From NCBI RefSeq assembly GCF_905372525.1, contig NZ_CAJPPN010000002.1, positions 1 through 64,000 of the forward strand: 64,000 bases of DNA, written 5' to 3'. The stretch comes from an uncultured Porphyromonas sp. Lineage in GTDB: Bacteria > Bacteroidota > Bacteroidia > Bacteroidales > Porphyromonadaceae. The position numbers and the translations under genes are program-made. This document shows positions 54,373 through 62,594 of the stretch, in pieces. The notes beneath the pieces are model-generated. The model worked only from the letters and a program-made list of their open reading frames with translations, was not told the DNA's origin and searched no databases. How positions within the stretch are numbered: the stretch's first letter is position 1; each line of letters opens with the position of its first letter.

Positions 54373-55725
54373 ATGAGTATCAATATTCCTCAGTCTTCGC
54401 TCCCCAGGGTAGTGATAGCAGGTGGAGGCTTCGGTGGGCTCAAGCTCGCACAGAGCCTAGATAGTGACCTCTTCCAAGTCGTACTCATTGACCATCATAA
54501 CTATCATCAGTTCCCCCCGCTGATCTATCAAGTAGCCTCCTCGGGGCTAGAGCCGAGCTCCATCGCCTTCCCCTTCCGTTCAGCCTTCCGTAAGAAAAAG
54601 AACTTCCTCTTTCGCATGGCCGAGGTAGAGGGTGTAGACACTCTTCGTAGTGTCCTCATCACCTCTGTAGGTGAGGTACCCTATGACTATCTCGTACTAG
54701 CCTGTGGCGGGACGACCAACTTCTTCGGTAACGAGGAGGTCGCACGCCATAGCCTCCCGATGAAGACCCTCTATGAGGCCATCAACCTACGCAATATCCT
54801 CTTACAAAACATTGAGAAGGCCTTGGTCTCTGACGATGAGGCACGGCGTGACGCACTCCTCACGGTAGCGATCGTCGGGGGCGGCCCCTCAGGGGTAGAG
54901 ATCGCAGGGGCACTCGCAGAGATGAAGCGGTACGTACTGCCCAAGGACTATCCTTATCTCGACTCTTCGCTCTTCCGCATACATCTCCTGGATGCCTCGC
55001 CACGACTCCTACAGGCGATGAGTGAGAAGAGCTCTGAGACAGCGGCTCGGGGACTCGCTGAGCTCGGAGTAGAGATCCATACAGGTACGATGGTCTCGGG
55101 CTATGATGGGAAGACCCTTACCCTAAGTGATGGGACAGAGATGCAGACTCGTACTGTCATCTGGGTCAGTGGTATCGTCGCCAACACGATCGAAGGGATC
55201 AGCGCAGAGACACTCGGTCGGGGCAGGCGTATCCTAGTAGATGAGCATAGCCAGGTGCTCGGGCTGACAAACATCTTTGCTATCGGGGACCAGAGTCTCA
55301 TGACTGCAGATCCCAAGTATCCGAACGGACACCCACAGCTGGCTCAGGTAGCACTACAGCAGGCCAAGTTCCTAGCCCACAACCTCAAGGCTCGTCTACA
55401 GAACCAGCCCGAGTCCCCCTTCCGCTACCGAGACCTTGGCTCTATGGCTACGATCGGACGTAACCGTGCCGTGGCCGAGATAGGTAAGGCTAAGTGGGGA
55501 GGCTTCACAGCCTGGGTACTTTGGCTCGTAGTCCACCTTCGCTCGATCCTCTCTGTCCGTAATAAGGTCGTCGTCCTGCTGAACTGGATATGGAACTACG
55601 TCACCTACGACCGCTCGCTCCGCCTAATCCTCAAGCGTAATGTCCCTGTAGAGCCCTACCACCAGAGGCTACAGAGAGAGCTCAAGGAGCGCCCACATGA
55701 CGAGGACTGCCCGCCACACAAGTAG
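54373..55725 (+). CDS. Type II NADH dehydrogenase-like flavoprotein (NDH-2)
   Basis: A single-subunit NAD(P)H:quinone oxidoreductase that passes electrons to quinone without pumping protons. The FAD motif VVIAGGGFGGLKLAQSL is at the N-terminus and the NAD(P) motif VAIVGGGPSGVEIAGALAE about 173-191. HQFPPLIYQVASSGLEPSSI is a family hallmark. A C-terminal hydrophobic segment (about 382-410) should anchor it to the membrane. Its 450 residues fit. Confidence 0.92.
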   Translation: MSINIPQSSLPRVVIAGGGFGGLKLAQSLDSDLFQVVLIDHHNYHQFPPLIYQVASSGLEPSSIAFPFRSAFRKKKNFLFRMAEVEGVDTLRSVLITSVGEVPYDYLVLACGGTTNFFGNEEVARHSLPMKTLYEAINLRNILLQNIEKALVSDDEARRDALLTVAIVGGGPSGVEIAGALAEMKRYVLPKDYPYLDSSLFRIHLLDASPRLLQAMSEKSSETAARGLAELGVEIHTGTMVSGYDGKTLTLSDGTEMQTRTVIWVSGIVANTIEGISAETLGRGRRILVDEHSQVLGLTNIFAIGDQSLMTADPKYPNGHPQLAQVALQQAKFLAHNLKARLQNQPESPFRYRDLGSMATIGRNRAVAEIGKAKWGGFTAWVLWLVVHLRSILSVRNKVVVLLNWIWNYVTYDRSLRLILKRNVPVEPYHQRLQRELKERPHDEDCPPHK

Positions 55726-55754
55726 AGAGTATCCCCCGTAACACCATACTCATC

Positions 55755-56423
55755 ATGTATATAATAGACACTCTCATCCGCCGTGTGTCGGGACTATTCC
55801 TTATCCTCCTCGGCCTCCTCTGCTCCTGTAGCGGAGGAAAGAAAGAGCAGGAGACTCCCCCTGTACAAGTCCTACTCACGCAAGCCCAGAGCCTCTCACG
55901 CCTAGAGCTGGCCACAAGCGAACTACGTACGACCCTTGCCTTAGACCCAAGGCAAGACGGGTTTCTCGGCTGGAAGCGTCTCCTTGGGAGCAGAGAGACC
56001 AAGGTAGAGATTGTTAGCCAAGCCTCGGCCTACTGCGACCTTAGGCTGCTCACTGAGCAGATGATCCGACAGCGCAACGATAGCGTTATCGACCTTGTCC
56101 TCCCACCCATAGAAGTCACGAGGGAACTAGAGTCCATGCACCGTGCCGTGAGTAAGGAGGCAGACCCGATGCGTTCGCGCCTCACGGAGAACGAGATCGA
56201 GGAGCTCCTACAGCGACAGCGTACCAAGGTAAACAAGATCCTCGACGATGCTCTCCAACAGGTACGCCCTCAACTCCTGGCTGATGCCCGCGCTGCAGCA
56301 GAGAGCAAGCTCTCTGAGATGATGCAGCAGCTCGGGGTACGTATCCGAGTCACCCTCTCACCTAGCGATGAGGCCGAGAGTACCCGCAATCCCTCCTTCA
56401 CCCCAACCTCCAAGACTAAGTGA
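55755..56423 (+). CDS. DUF4230-like lipoprotein
   Basis: A 222-residue protein, tentatively of the DUF4230 group. A lipoprotein-type signal ends LLCSC (about residue 24). The body has VQVLLTQAQSLSRLELATSELR, resembling the opening of DUF4230 proteins, and a long C-terminal helix (about 140-190). Function unknown. Its stop overlaps the start of the next DUF4230 gene by four bases (ATGA), so the two are translated together. Confidence 0.7.
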   Translation: MYIIDTLIRRVSGLFLILLGLLCSCSGGKKEQETPPVQVLLTQAQSLSRLELATSELRTTLALDPRQDGFLGWKRLLGSRETKVEIVSQASAYCDLRLLTEQMIRQRNDSVIDLVLPPIEVTRELESMHRAVSKEADPMRSRLTENEIEELLQRQRTKVNKILDDALQQVRPQLLADARAAAESKLSEMMQQLGVRIRVTLSPSDEAESTRNPSFTPTSKTK

Positions 56424-57091
56424 TGAAAGCACTCCGTACACTCCTGCTGATCCTCATTCTCATCCTCCTCTTGGTCGGGGTAGCACTCTACCTCTACCAC
56501 TCCTACACCGCGGAGAAGGCCAAGGAGCCTCAGATCACCCCCGTAGAGCTACAAGCCAAGATCACCCAGCGGCTACGGCTCATCACCCAGGAGATTACCT
56601 ACCGTCAGTCCGTCAAGGCCTATTCGGGCTCCTATATGGCCGAGGGCGTAGCTGACCTAGTAGCCTACGTCAAGTTCGACCTAGAGCGACTCCACATCCA
56701 GCAGGGGCAGGGCGATACACTCTATGTCTCCCTCCCGATGCCTCAGGTGGAGCTAGGGCGTAGGCCTAATGGCACGCACTCGATCAAGTACTACTATATG
56801 GCTAAGTCCATCTTCGGTATCCATCCCGAGCCCACCTCTGACCGGACGGCTACCCAAGAACTAGAGACCAAGATCCTCTCTCAGGCACATGCTGATATTG
56901 ACGGTGATCCACGCTTCCTACCCCAGGCGAAACTAGAGGCTCGGGGGCAGCTCCAGCAGCTCATCGCAGCACTCTTACCGGGACGCCCAATCATCGTGGT
57001 TGAGGAGGTCCTGATCCCGGGGGAGGCAACCCTACCTAAGCCATCTACCGCCTTCCCCACCCACACATCTGCCCCCATCACCACTCCATAA
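56420..57091 (+). CDS. DUF4230 family membrane-anchored protein
   Basis: A 223-residue protein with an N-terminal membrane helix (about 6-29) and an exported or cytoplasmic domain typical of DUF4230 (ITPVELQAKITQRLRLITQE, then a beta-rich region). The segment SGSYMAEGVADLVAYVKFDL is recognisable. The C-terminus is Pro/Thr rich. It forms a tandem pair with the previous gene and its stop overlaps the ABC-F start by one base. Function unknown. Confidence 0.75.
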   Translation: MMKALRTLLLILILILLLVGVALYLYHSYTAEKAKEPQITPVELQAKITQRLRLITQEITYRQSVKAYSGSYMAEGVADLVAYVKFDLERLHIQQGQGDTLYVSLPMPQVELGRRPNGTHSIKYYYMAKSIFGIHPEPTSDRTATQELETKILSQAHADIDGDPRFLPQAKLEARGQLQQLIAALLPGRPIIVVEEVLIPGEATLPKPSTAFPTHTSAPITTP

Positions 57092-59019
57092 TGATTAGCG
57101 CCAATAACGTCTCAGTATACTTCGGGGCTAAGCCCCTCTTCGAGGATATATCCTTCGTCATCTCTGCCAAGGAGCGTATAGCCCTAGTGGGGAAGAATGG
57201 AGCAGGGAAGTCTACCCTTCTGAAGCTCCTAGCTGGGATAGACGAGCCTACAGAGGGCTCTATCTCTCGTCCTAAGGACATACGCATAGGTTACCTACCG
57301 CAGGTCATGCAGATGAGTGATGAGCGGACAGTCCTCGCTGAATGTCAGCAGGTCTTCAACCACATCACAGAGCTGGAGCAGGAGGTGGAGCGTCTAGCCC
57401 AAGAGATGGCAACACGTACCGACTACGAAAGTGACGAATATATGGAGCTCATCGAGCGACATGCTCAGCGCTCCGACCTCCTGCTGATGCAGTCTAGTGG
57501 TAGCATACAGGCGGACATCGAGCGTACACTACTCGGACTGGGCTTTGAGCGTACAGACTTTGAGCGTCCCACTAGTGAGTTCTCGGGGGGATGGCGTATG
57601 CGTATTGAGCTAGCCAAGATACTGCTGCAGCGTCCTGATGTCCTCCTCTTGGACGAGCCGACAAACCACTTGGACATCGAGTCAATCCGTTGGCTTGAGC
57701 GATTCATCGCCTCTGGTTCATCCGCCCTTGTACTCATCTCGCACGACCGAGCCTTCATTGACGCTACGACCAATAGGACTCTGGAGATAGAGCTAGGTAG
57801 GCTCTACGACTACAAGACGAACTACAGCCATTACCTCACCCTCAGAGAGGAGCGACTAGAGCAGCAGAGGCGTGCCTACGAGAACCAGCAGAAGGAGCTA
57901 CAAGCTACCGAGGACTTCATCGAGCGCTTCCGCTACAAGGCCACCAAGGCCGTGCAGGTACAGAGCCGACTGAAGCAGCTGGCCAAGGTAGAGCGTATCC
58001 AGATCGAGGACATTGACCGCAAGGCGATGCACTTCTCTTTCCTCCCAGCGATTACCTCGGGAGCTTACCCCGTGATCATCGAGGGGCTCACCAAGAGCTA
58101 TGGGGCACATACCGTCTTCTCAGACGCGAATATGACCATTGAGCGGGGTGAGAAAGTAGCCTTCGTAGGGAAGAACGGATCGGGTAAGTCCACCCTCATC
58201 AAGTGTATCATGGGAGAGATCTCGGACTATACGGGCACTCTACGCTTAGGGCACAATGTAGAGGTGGGCTACTTCGCCCAAACTCAGAGCCAAGAGCTCA
58301 ATGGTGATTACACCGTCTACGAGACGATCGATAGAGAGGCTCAGGGTGAGATCAGGACTAGGATCAACGACCTACTGGGAGCCTTTATGTTCGGTGGAGA
58401 GGAGTCTGAGAAGAAGGTATCCGTACTAAGCGGAGGGGAGCGGGGACGAGTAGCCCTCATCAAGCTCCTACTACGCCCTGCCAACCTACTCATCCTAGAC
58501 GAACCCACGAACCACCTAGATATCCGCTCCAAGGAAGTCCTCAAGGAGGCTATCCTCCGCTTCTCTGGTACGGTGATTATTGTCTCGCACGACCGAGTGT
58601 TCCTTGATGGTCTAGTATCCCGTGTCTACGAGTTCCGCTCAGGCAAGGTCACGGAGCATATAGGCGGGATCTACGACTGGCTAGAGAAGCGCGATCGAGA
58701 GGACAATACCACCCCAAGCACTCCCCGTGCAGGAGCATCATCTAGTGAGGTCAAGCCCACCAGTAGCACGACTGGGGCAGAAGACTACCAGCGACAGAAG
58801 GAGGCGGCCAAGGAGCGCAGAGCCCTAGAGCGAGAGCTACGCTCTACTGAGGATCGAAGTGAGGTGATTGATACCGAGCTACAGGAGCTAGAGGCTAAGC
58901 TCGTCCTACCAGAGCATGCCACAGACCAGGCTCTCTTTGACCGCTATCGTCAGCTCAAGGAAGAGCAAGAGACTGTCCTCTCCCGATGGGAGGAGCTCAG
59001 CCTACAGCTCGAGCAGTAA
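57091..59019 (+). CDS. ABC-F family ATPase with C-terminal coiled coil
   Basis: A soluble twin-ABC protein, paralogue of the one at 38058 but 96 residues longer. Walker A motifs are GKNGAGKST and GKNGSGKST, signatures FSGGWRMRIELAK and LSGGERGRVALIK, with two LDEPTNHLD boxes. After about residue 540 a Ser/Thr-rich linker leads to a Lys/Glu/Arg coiled coil (about 570-642) as in Uup-like proteins that bind DNA or the ribosome. It is coupled to the DUF4230 pair by a one-base overlap. Confidence 0.93.
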   Translation: MISANNVSVYFGAKPLFEDISFVISAKERIALVGKNGAGKSTLLKLLAGIDEPTEGSISRPKDIRIGYLPQVMQMSDERTVLAECQQVFNHITELEQEVERLAQEMATRTDYESDEYMELIERHAQRSDLLLMQSSGSIQADIERTLLGLGFERTDFERPTSEFSGGWRMRIELAKILLQRPDVLLLDEPTNHLDIESIRWLERFIASGSSALVLISHDRAFIDATTNRTLEIELGRLYDYKTNYSHYLTLREERLEQQRRAYENQQKELQATEDFIERFRYKATKAVQVQSRLKQLAKVERIQIEDIDRKAMHFSFLPAITSGAYPVIIEGLTKSYGAHTVFSDANMTIERGEKVAFVGKNGSGKSTLIKCIMGEISDYTGTLRLGHNVEVGYFAQTQSQELNGDYTVYETIDREAQGEIRTRINDLLGAFMFGGEESEKKVSVLSGGERGRVALIKLLLRPANLLILDEPTNHLDIRSKEVLKEAILRFSGTVIIVSHDRVFLDGLVSRVYEFRSGKVTEHIGGIYDWLEKRDREDNTTPSTPRAGASSSEVKPTSSTTGAEDYQRQKEAAKERRALERELRSTEDRSEVIDTELQELEAKLVLPEHATDQALFDRYRQLKEEQETVLSRWEELSLQLEQ

Positions 59020-59061
59020 GGGCAATATCCCCTCACTATACTCGAGGTCATAGAAAAGTAA

Positions 59062-59100
59062 AGGAGCCTGTATCCCACGGGGGTACAGGCTCCTCTTTTT
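59062..59100 (+). terminator. Intrinsic terminator between ABC-F and fumC
   Basis: A 14-bp stem with one wobble (AGGAGCCTGTATCC with GGGTACAGGCTCCT) and a TCTTTTT tail. A T-rich stretch also follows on the minus strand, so it may serve both convergent genes. Confidence 0.8.
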
Positions 59101-59114
59101 GTCTAGGGTAACCC

Positions 59115-60512
59115 TTAGTCGAGAGGATGAACCATATCCTCTGGACGTACCCACTTGTCGAAGTCTTCCTCGCTGACGTAGCCTAGACGAAGAGCTTCTT
59201 CCTTGAGCGTTGTGCCGTTGCGGTGAGCAGCATTGGCGATCTCAGCGGCCTTGTAGTAGCCGATATGGGTATTGAGTGCCGTGACGAGCATGAGGGAGTT
59301 ATTGAGTAGCTCCTTGATGCGGGGGTGGTTAGGCTCTACACCTGATACGCAGTGGATATCGAAGGAGACTGCGGCATCACCTAGGAGCTGTGCACTCTCT
59401 AGGAAGTTGGCAGCCATGACAGGCTTGAAGACGTTGAGCTCGAAGTGTCCCTGCATTCCAGCCACAGAGATCGTCGTATCGTTCCCTGCGACCTGAGCAC
59501 AGACCATCGTCATAGCCTCGCACTGTGTGGGGTTCACCTTGCCGGGCATGATGGAGGAGCCGGGCTCGTTGGCGGGGATGATGATCTCACCGATACCGCT
59601 ACGAGGGCCAGAGGCGAGGAGGCGGATATCGTTTGCGATCTTATTCAGGGCTACTGCTACCTGCTTCAGGGCGCCATGGCTCTCTACGATGGCATCGTGG
59701 GCTGCGAGTGCCTCGAACTTGTTCTTAGCCGTGACGAAGGGTAGGCCTGTGAACTCTGCGATATGACGTGCGACCACGACATCATAGCCCTTAGGGGTAT
59801 TGAGACCCGTACCGACCGCTGTACCGCCGAGGGCTAGCTCTGCTAGGTGTGGGAGGGTGTTCTCAATGGCCTTGATGCCATGCTCGAGCTGAGCAGCATA
59901 GCCACTGAACTCCTGACCTAGGGTGAGGGGTGTAGCATCCATGAGGTGCGTACGACCGATCTTCACGACGTCTGCCATTTCCTTGGCCTTGCGGTCAAGT
60001 GCCTGATGTAGCTGGCGAAGCCCTGGGAGGGTTACCTCCACGACCTTCTTGTAGCAGGCGATATGCATCCCCGTGGGGAAAGTATCATTGGAGGACTGAG
60101 ACTTATTGACATCATCGTTAGGGAGTAGGGTCTTTTCTCCTTCCCCGATCACCTTCCCTGCTAGCTGGTGTGCACGGTTGGCGATGACCTCGTTCACGTT
60201 CATGTTGCTCTGCGTCCCCGAGCCCGTCTGCCAGATAACGAGTGGGAACTGGTCATCCAGCTTCCCTGCGAGGATCTCATCACAGACAGCAGCGATGAGG
60301 TCACGCTTCTCTACGGGGAGTACCCCGAGCTCGTGGTTAGCATAGGCTGCCCCCTTCTTGAGGTAAGCAAAGCCACGGATTACGTCCAGAGGCATAGAGG
60401 CTGGCCGACCGATCTTGAAGTTGTTACGAGAGCGTTCTGTCTGTGCTCCCCAAAGCTTGTCAGCGGGTACCTTGACTTCGCCAAGGGTGTCCTTTTCGAT
60501 TCTGTAGTCCAT
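59115..60512 (-). CDS. fumC: Fumarate hydratase class II
   Basis: It interconverts fumarate and malate; in asaccharolytic Porphyromonas it belongs to the aspartate/succinate route. Family hallmarks are [37 protein letters not shown] and the signature [16 protein letters not shown] with the catalytic Ser in the loop. Its 465 residues match the iron-independent class II enzyme. The C-terminal domain ends EDMVHPLD. Confidence 0.97.
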   Translation of the reverse strand: MDYRIEKDTLGEVKVPADKLWGAQTERSRNNFKIGRPASMPLDVIRGFAYLKKGAAYANHELGVLPVEKRDLIAAVCDEILAGKLDDQFPLVIWQTGSGTQSNMNVNEVIANRAHQLAGKVIGEGEKTLLPNDDVNKSQSSNDTFPTGMHIACYKKVVEVTLPGLRQLHQALDRKAKEMADVVKIGRTHLMDATPLTLGQEFSGYAAQLEHGIKAIENTLPHLAELALGGTAVGTGLNTPKGYDVVVARHIAEFTGLPFVTAKNKFEALAAHDAIVESHGALKQVAVALNKIANDIRLLASGPRSGIGEIIIPANEPGSSIMPGKVNPTQCEAMTMVCAQVAGNDTTISVAGMQGHFELNVFKPVMAANFLESAQLLGDAAVSFDIHCVSGVEPNHPRIKELLNNSLMLVTALNTHIGYYKAAEIANAAHRNGTTLKEEALRLGYVSEEDFDKWVRPEDMVHPLD

Positions 60513-60621
60513 ATATTATATGTCTTAAGTTGTACAGCATGCACACTTAGTGTACCGCAAATGTACCAAGACTAAACGAATTACCGGCTATCCACCCTAT
60601 CTTCACCTCCCATTCTACCTA

Positions 60622-60669
60622 TACTTTTGTTGTGTTGGTCTACCTGGGCTCCATAGCTTTAGGTAGACC
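60622..60669 (+). promoter_or_regulatory. Possible promoter with start-site hairpin
   Basis: A TACTTTTG -7 match at 60622-60629 is followed by a hairpin (GGTCTACCT with AGGTAGACC, 60637-60669, 15-base loop) where the transcript would begin. The nearest plus-strand gene starts 254 bases later. Nothing else is supported in the 410-base fumC-lipoprotein gap. Confidence 0.35.
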
Positions 60670-60922
60670 GAAGAACTGACTCCCTTCGTCCCTTCTTGTC
60701 CTAGATGAGGCACTTGACCAAGCACCTAGCCCCCTCCTATTCATCACCATAGATAGGGAAGAGGCAGGCGAAAAATACCCAAATATGATGATTGTACGAC
60801 CTAGCATTTCCTTGTTCCTTTGCATTCGGTAGGGAGAGGACTATACATTAGGCCCTTACGGCATGGTGATAAGCTCCCTCCGCAATAGATGTATTCATTC
60901 ATCCACTAAATAACAACTGAGT

Positions 60923-61369
60923 ATGCTACTGCGCAAAGCATCATTCTCTGCCCTACTCCTAGGGCTACTTACCCTAGCTTCCCTTCCCTCATGCAAAGGT
61001 GAAAAGACCAATGACCTCCCCGACACGCACCACCTCACAGACACGAGCTGGACGGAAGAAACGGGGCAGTACACGCTACACTTCAACTCTTCCAAGGAAG
61101 TGAAGATCAAGATCACCCCCAAGGGCTATAATCGCAAACTAGAGTATCTGCTCGACTGTGAGGTCAAGGGGGATTCTCTCTTTATCAAGGACTATGCTAT
61201 CAACACGCCCTTCGGCGATATGAGTATCATAAAGGACTTCAAGGGTGCCTTCTCTGGCTCTGAGCTCACTGCCGACTTTGAGTCCTCCACGATGCAGCCA
61301 CAGGACGGCAGCCCTATGCCAATAATTGTCCCCCTCTCCTTCAAGGCCGCTGTCTTCAAGAAGAAGTAA
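60923..61369 (+). CDS. Small lipoprotein, lipocalin-like/DUF4923-like
   Basis: A 148-residue exported protein. The lipoprotein signal ends LPSC (Cys about 24). The rest (about 35-145) is rich in beta strands with the pattern DTSWTEETGQYTLHF, VKIKITPKGYN, GDSLFIKDYAINTPFG and PLSFKAAVFKKK, like small lipocalin-type or DUF4923 proteins of Bacteroidota. No ligand or function can be named. A hairpin terminator follows about 130 bases later. Confidence 0.65.
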   Translation: MLLRKASFSALLLGLLTLASLPSCKGEKTNDLPDTHHLTDTSWTEETGQYTLHFNSSKEVKIKITPKGYNRKLEYLLDCEVKGDSLFIKDYAINTPFGDMSIIKDFKGAFSGSELTADFESSTMQPQDGSPMPIIVPLSFKAAVFKKK

Positions 61370-61497
61370 GCCCACCTCCCCACTCGACCTCTAAGAGCGG
61401 GTTGTGGAATAGTCCATCCCAGGATCATACACTTCGGACATCCCGACAGACCCACTCTAGGAGACGCTCTCCACCCTCACAGAGGACACGGTATGCT

Positions 61498-61530
61498 CGC
61501 CCCCGTCACCTTACGTAGGTGACGGGGGCG
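61498..61530 (+). terminator. Hairpin terminator
   Basis: A perfect 14-bp stem (CGCCCCCGTCACCT with its complement) and 5-base loop. It probably ends the small lipoprotein transcript. Confidence 0.7.
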
Positions 61531-61679
61531 AACGTTATGTATCCTATCCTCCTCTTCTCGGTATATCCTCTCCTATCCCTCTCGGCACGTCCGACGCAGA
61601 GAGCGCTACGAGGGCGGATTTTCAACCAGCATCCCTCCCTACTTCCCTCCCCCTACAGCCCTTCGCCTAGGACGTGTCC

Positions 61680-62006
61680 CTATCTAGGGTCAAGACGTAA
61701 TCTATCCTAGTATGCCCCACTCTTTTGGGGGTATTATTTCATGTCAAGGGTTTCCTAGCCATGTCTCGGGAGCGCTTAGATTTAGTCTCGAGAACCAGGT
61801 ACACCAGAGCCCTACCGAGGACATACTTAGAGCGAGGTGGTGTACACGTGGGTATACAGTTGTGTACACATGAGTACACTATAGTGTACACACGTGTACA
61901 CCTTTCCCTCCCTAGTAGTACATATATATCTGGTACGTACATACCTAGGGTACAGATGCTCCGATCTTCGATGTATGCTCCTTGAGCACTTTGCCTTCGA
62001 CCTCTA
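61680..62006 (-). repeat. Dispersed intergenic element, copy D (inverted)
   Basis: This copy lies in the opposite orientation to A-C. On the minus strand the 22-bp units are 61902-61881, 61880-61859 and 61858-61837, followed by a GCTCTA...TAGGGC stem (about 61834-61810). Further along, ATGAAATAATACCCCC near 61740 and a TTGACCC block near 61690 match copy A. At the other end, TAGAGGTCGAAGGC (about 62006) matches copy B, and GAGCATCTGTACCCTAG matches C. The remaining part of the 749-base gap (61531-61679) shows nothing I can name. Confidence 0.75.
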
Positions 62007-62069
62007 ATGATTTCGGGCCTCTGCTCAGGCAATATCTTCCTCGGGAGTCCCTTTGTGAGGACAAAGCCG

Positions 62070-62077
62070 TATCTTTG
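62070..62077 (+). promoter_or_regulatory. Putative -7 box for dCMP deaminase (TATCTTTG)
   Basis: A perfect TAnnTTTG match 41 bases before the gene. TTTG at 62052-62055 is 14 bases upstream, shorter than the usual -33 spacing. Confidence 0.5.
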
Positions 62078-62118
62078 TCCGAACGTAACGGCATTAACGC
62101 AATACGACAAGATAGACA

Positions 62119-62556
62119 ATGACGACTATTGAGGAGAAGCAGCTCGCCCTAGATAAGCGGTATCTCCGTATGGCTCGTATCTGGGCTGAGAACTCCTATT
62201 GCGAGCGAAGAAAGGTCGGTGCCCTCATCGTCAAGGATAAGAGCATCATCTCCGATGGATACAATGGTACCCCCGTAGGCTTCGAGAACATCTGCGAGGA
62301 CGAGGAGGGGCAGACCAAGCTCTATGTCCTACACGCTGAGGCAAACGCGATCACCAAGCTGGCCAGCAGTACTAACGACAGTTCTGGAGCTACCGTCTAT
62401 GTCACGGATGCCCCCTGCATCGAGTGTGCCAAGCTCATTATCCAGAGCCACATCGTGCGTGTCGTCTACAGCATTGAATACCGACTACAGGATGGCATTG
62501 ACCTCCTGAAGCGAGCCGGGATCACCGTAGACCATATTCCCCTAGAGAGCCTCTGA
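62119..62556 (+). CDS. dCMP deaminase (cytidine/deoxycytidylate deaminase family)
   Basis: A zinc-dependent enzyme predicted to convert dCMP to dUMP for thymidylate synthesis. The zinc and catalytic motifs are LHAEANAI (HAE) and PCIECAKLII (PCxxC). RKVGALIVKDKSIISDGYNGTPVGFENIC is the usual substrate loop (about 33-62). Its 145 residues fit the ComEB/dCMP deaminase size. It is followed 38 bases later by the S41 protease gene. Confidence 0.94.
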   Translation: MTTIEEKQLALDKRYLRMARIWAENSYCERRKVGALIVKDKSIISDGYNGTPVGFENICEDEEGQTKLYVLHAEANAITKLASSTNDSSGATVYVTDAPCIECAKLIIQSHIVRVVYSIEYRLQDGIDLLKRAGITVDHIPLESL

Positions 62557-62594
62557 GGAGAGCTCACACCCCATCACTTTATTAGGCTGAATCT

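Noticed and set aside
61739..62119. 126-residue minus-strand open frame over repeat copy D
   Set aside because: Its middle is translation of the 22-bp units; the start overlaps the dCMP deaminase start.
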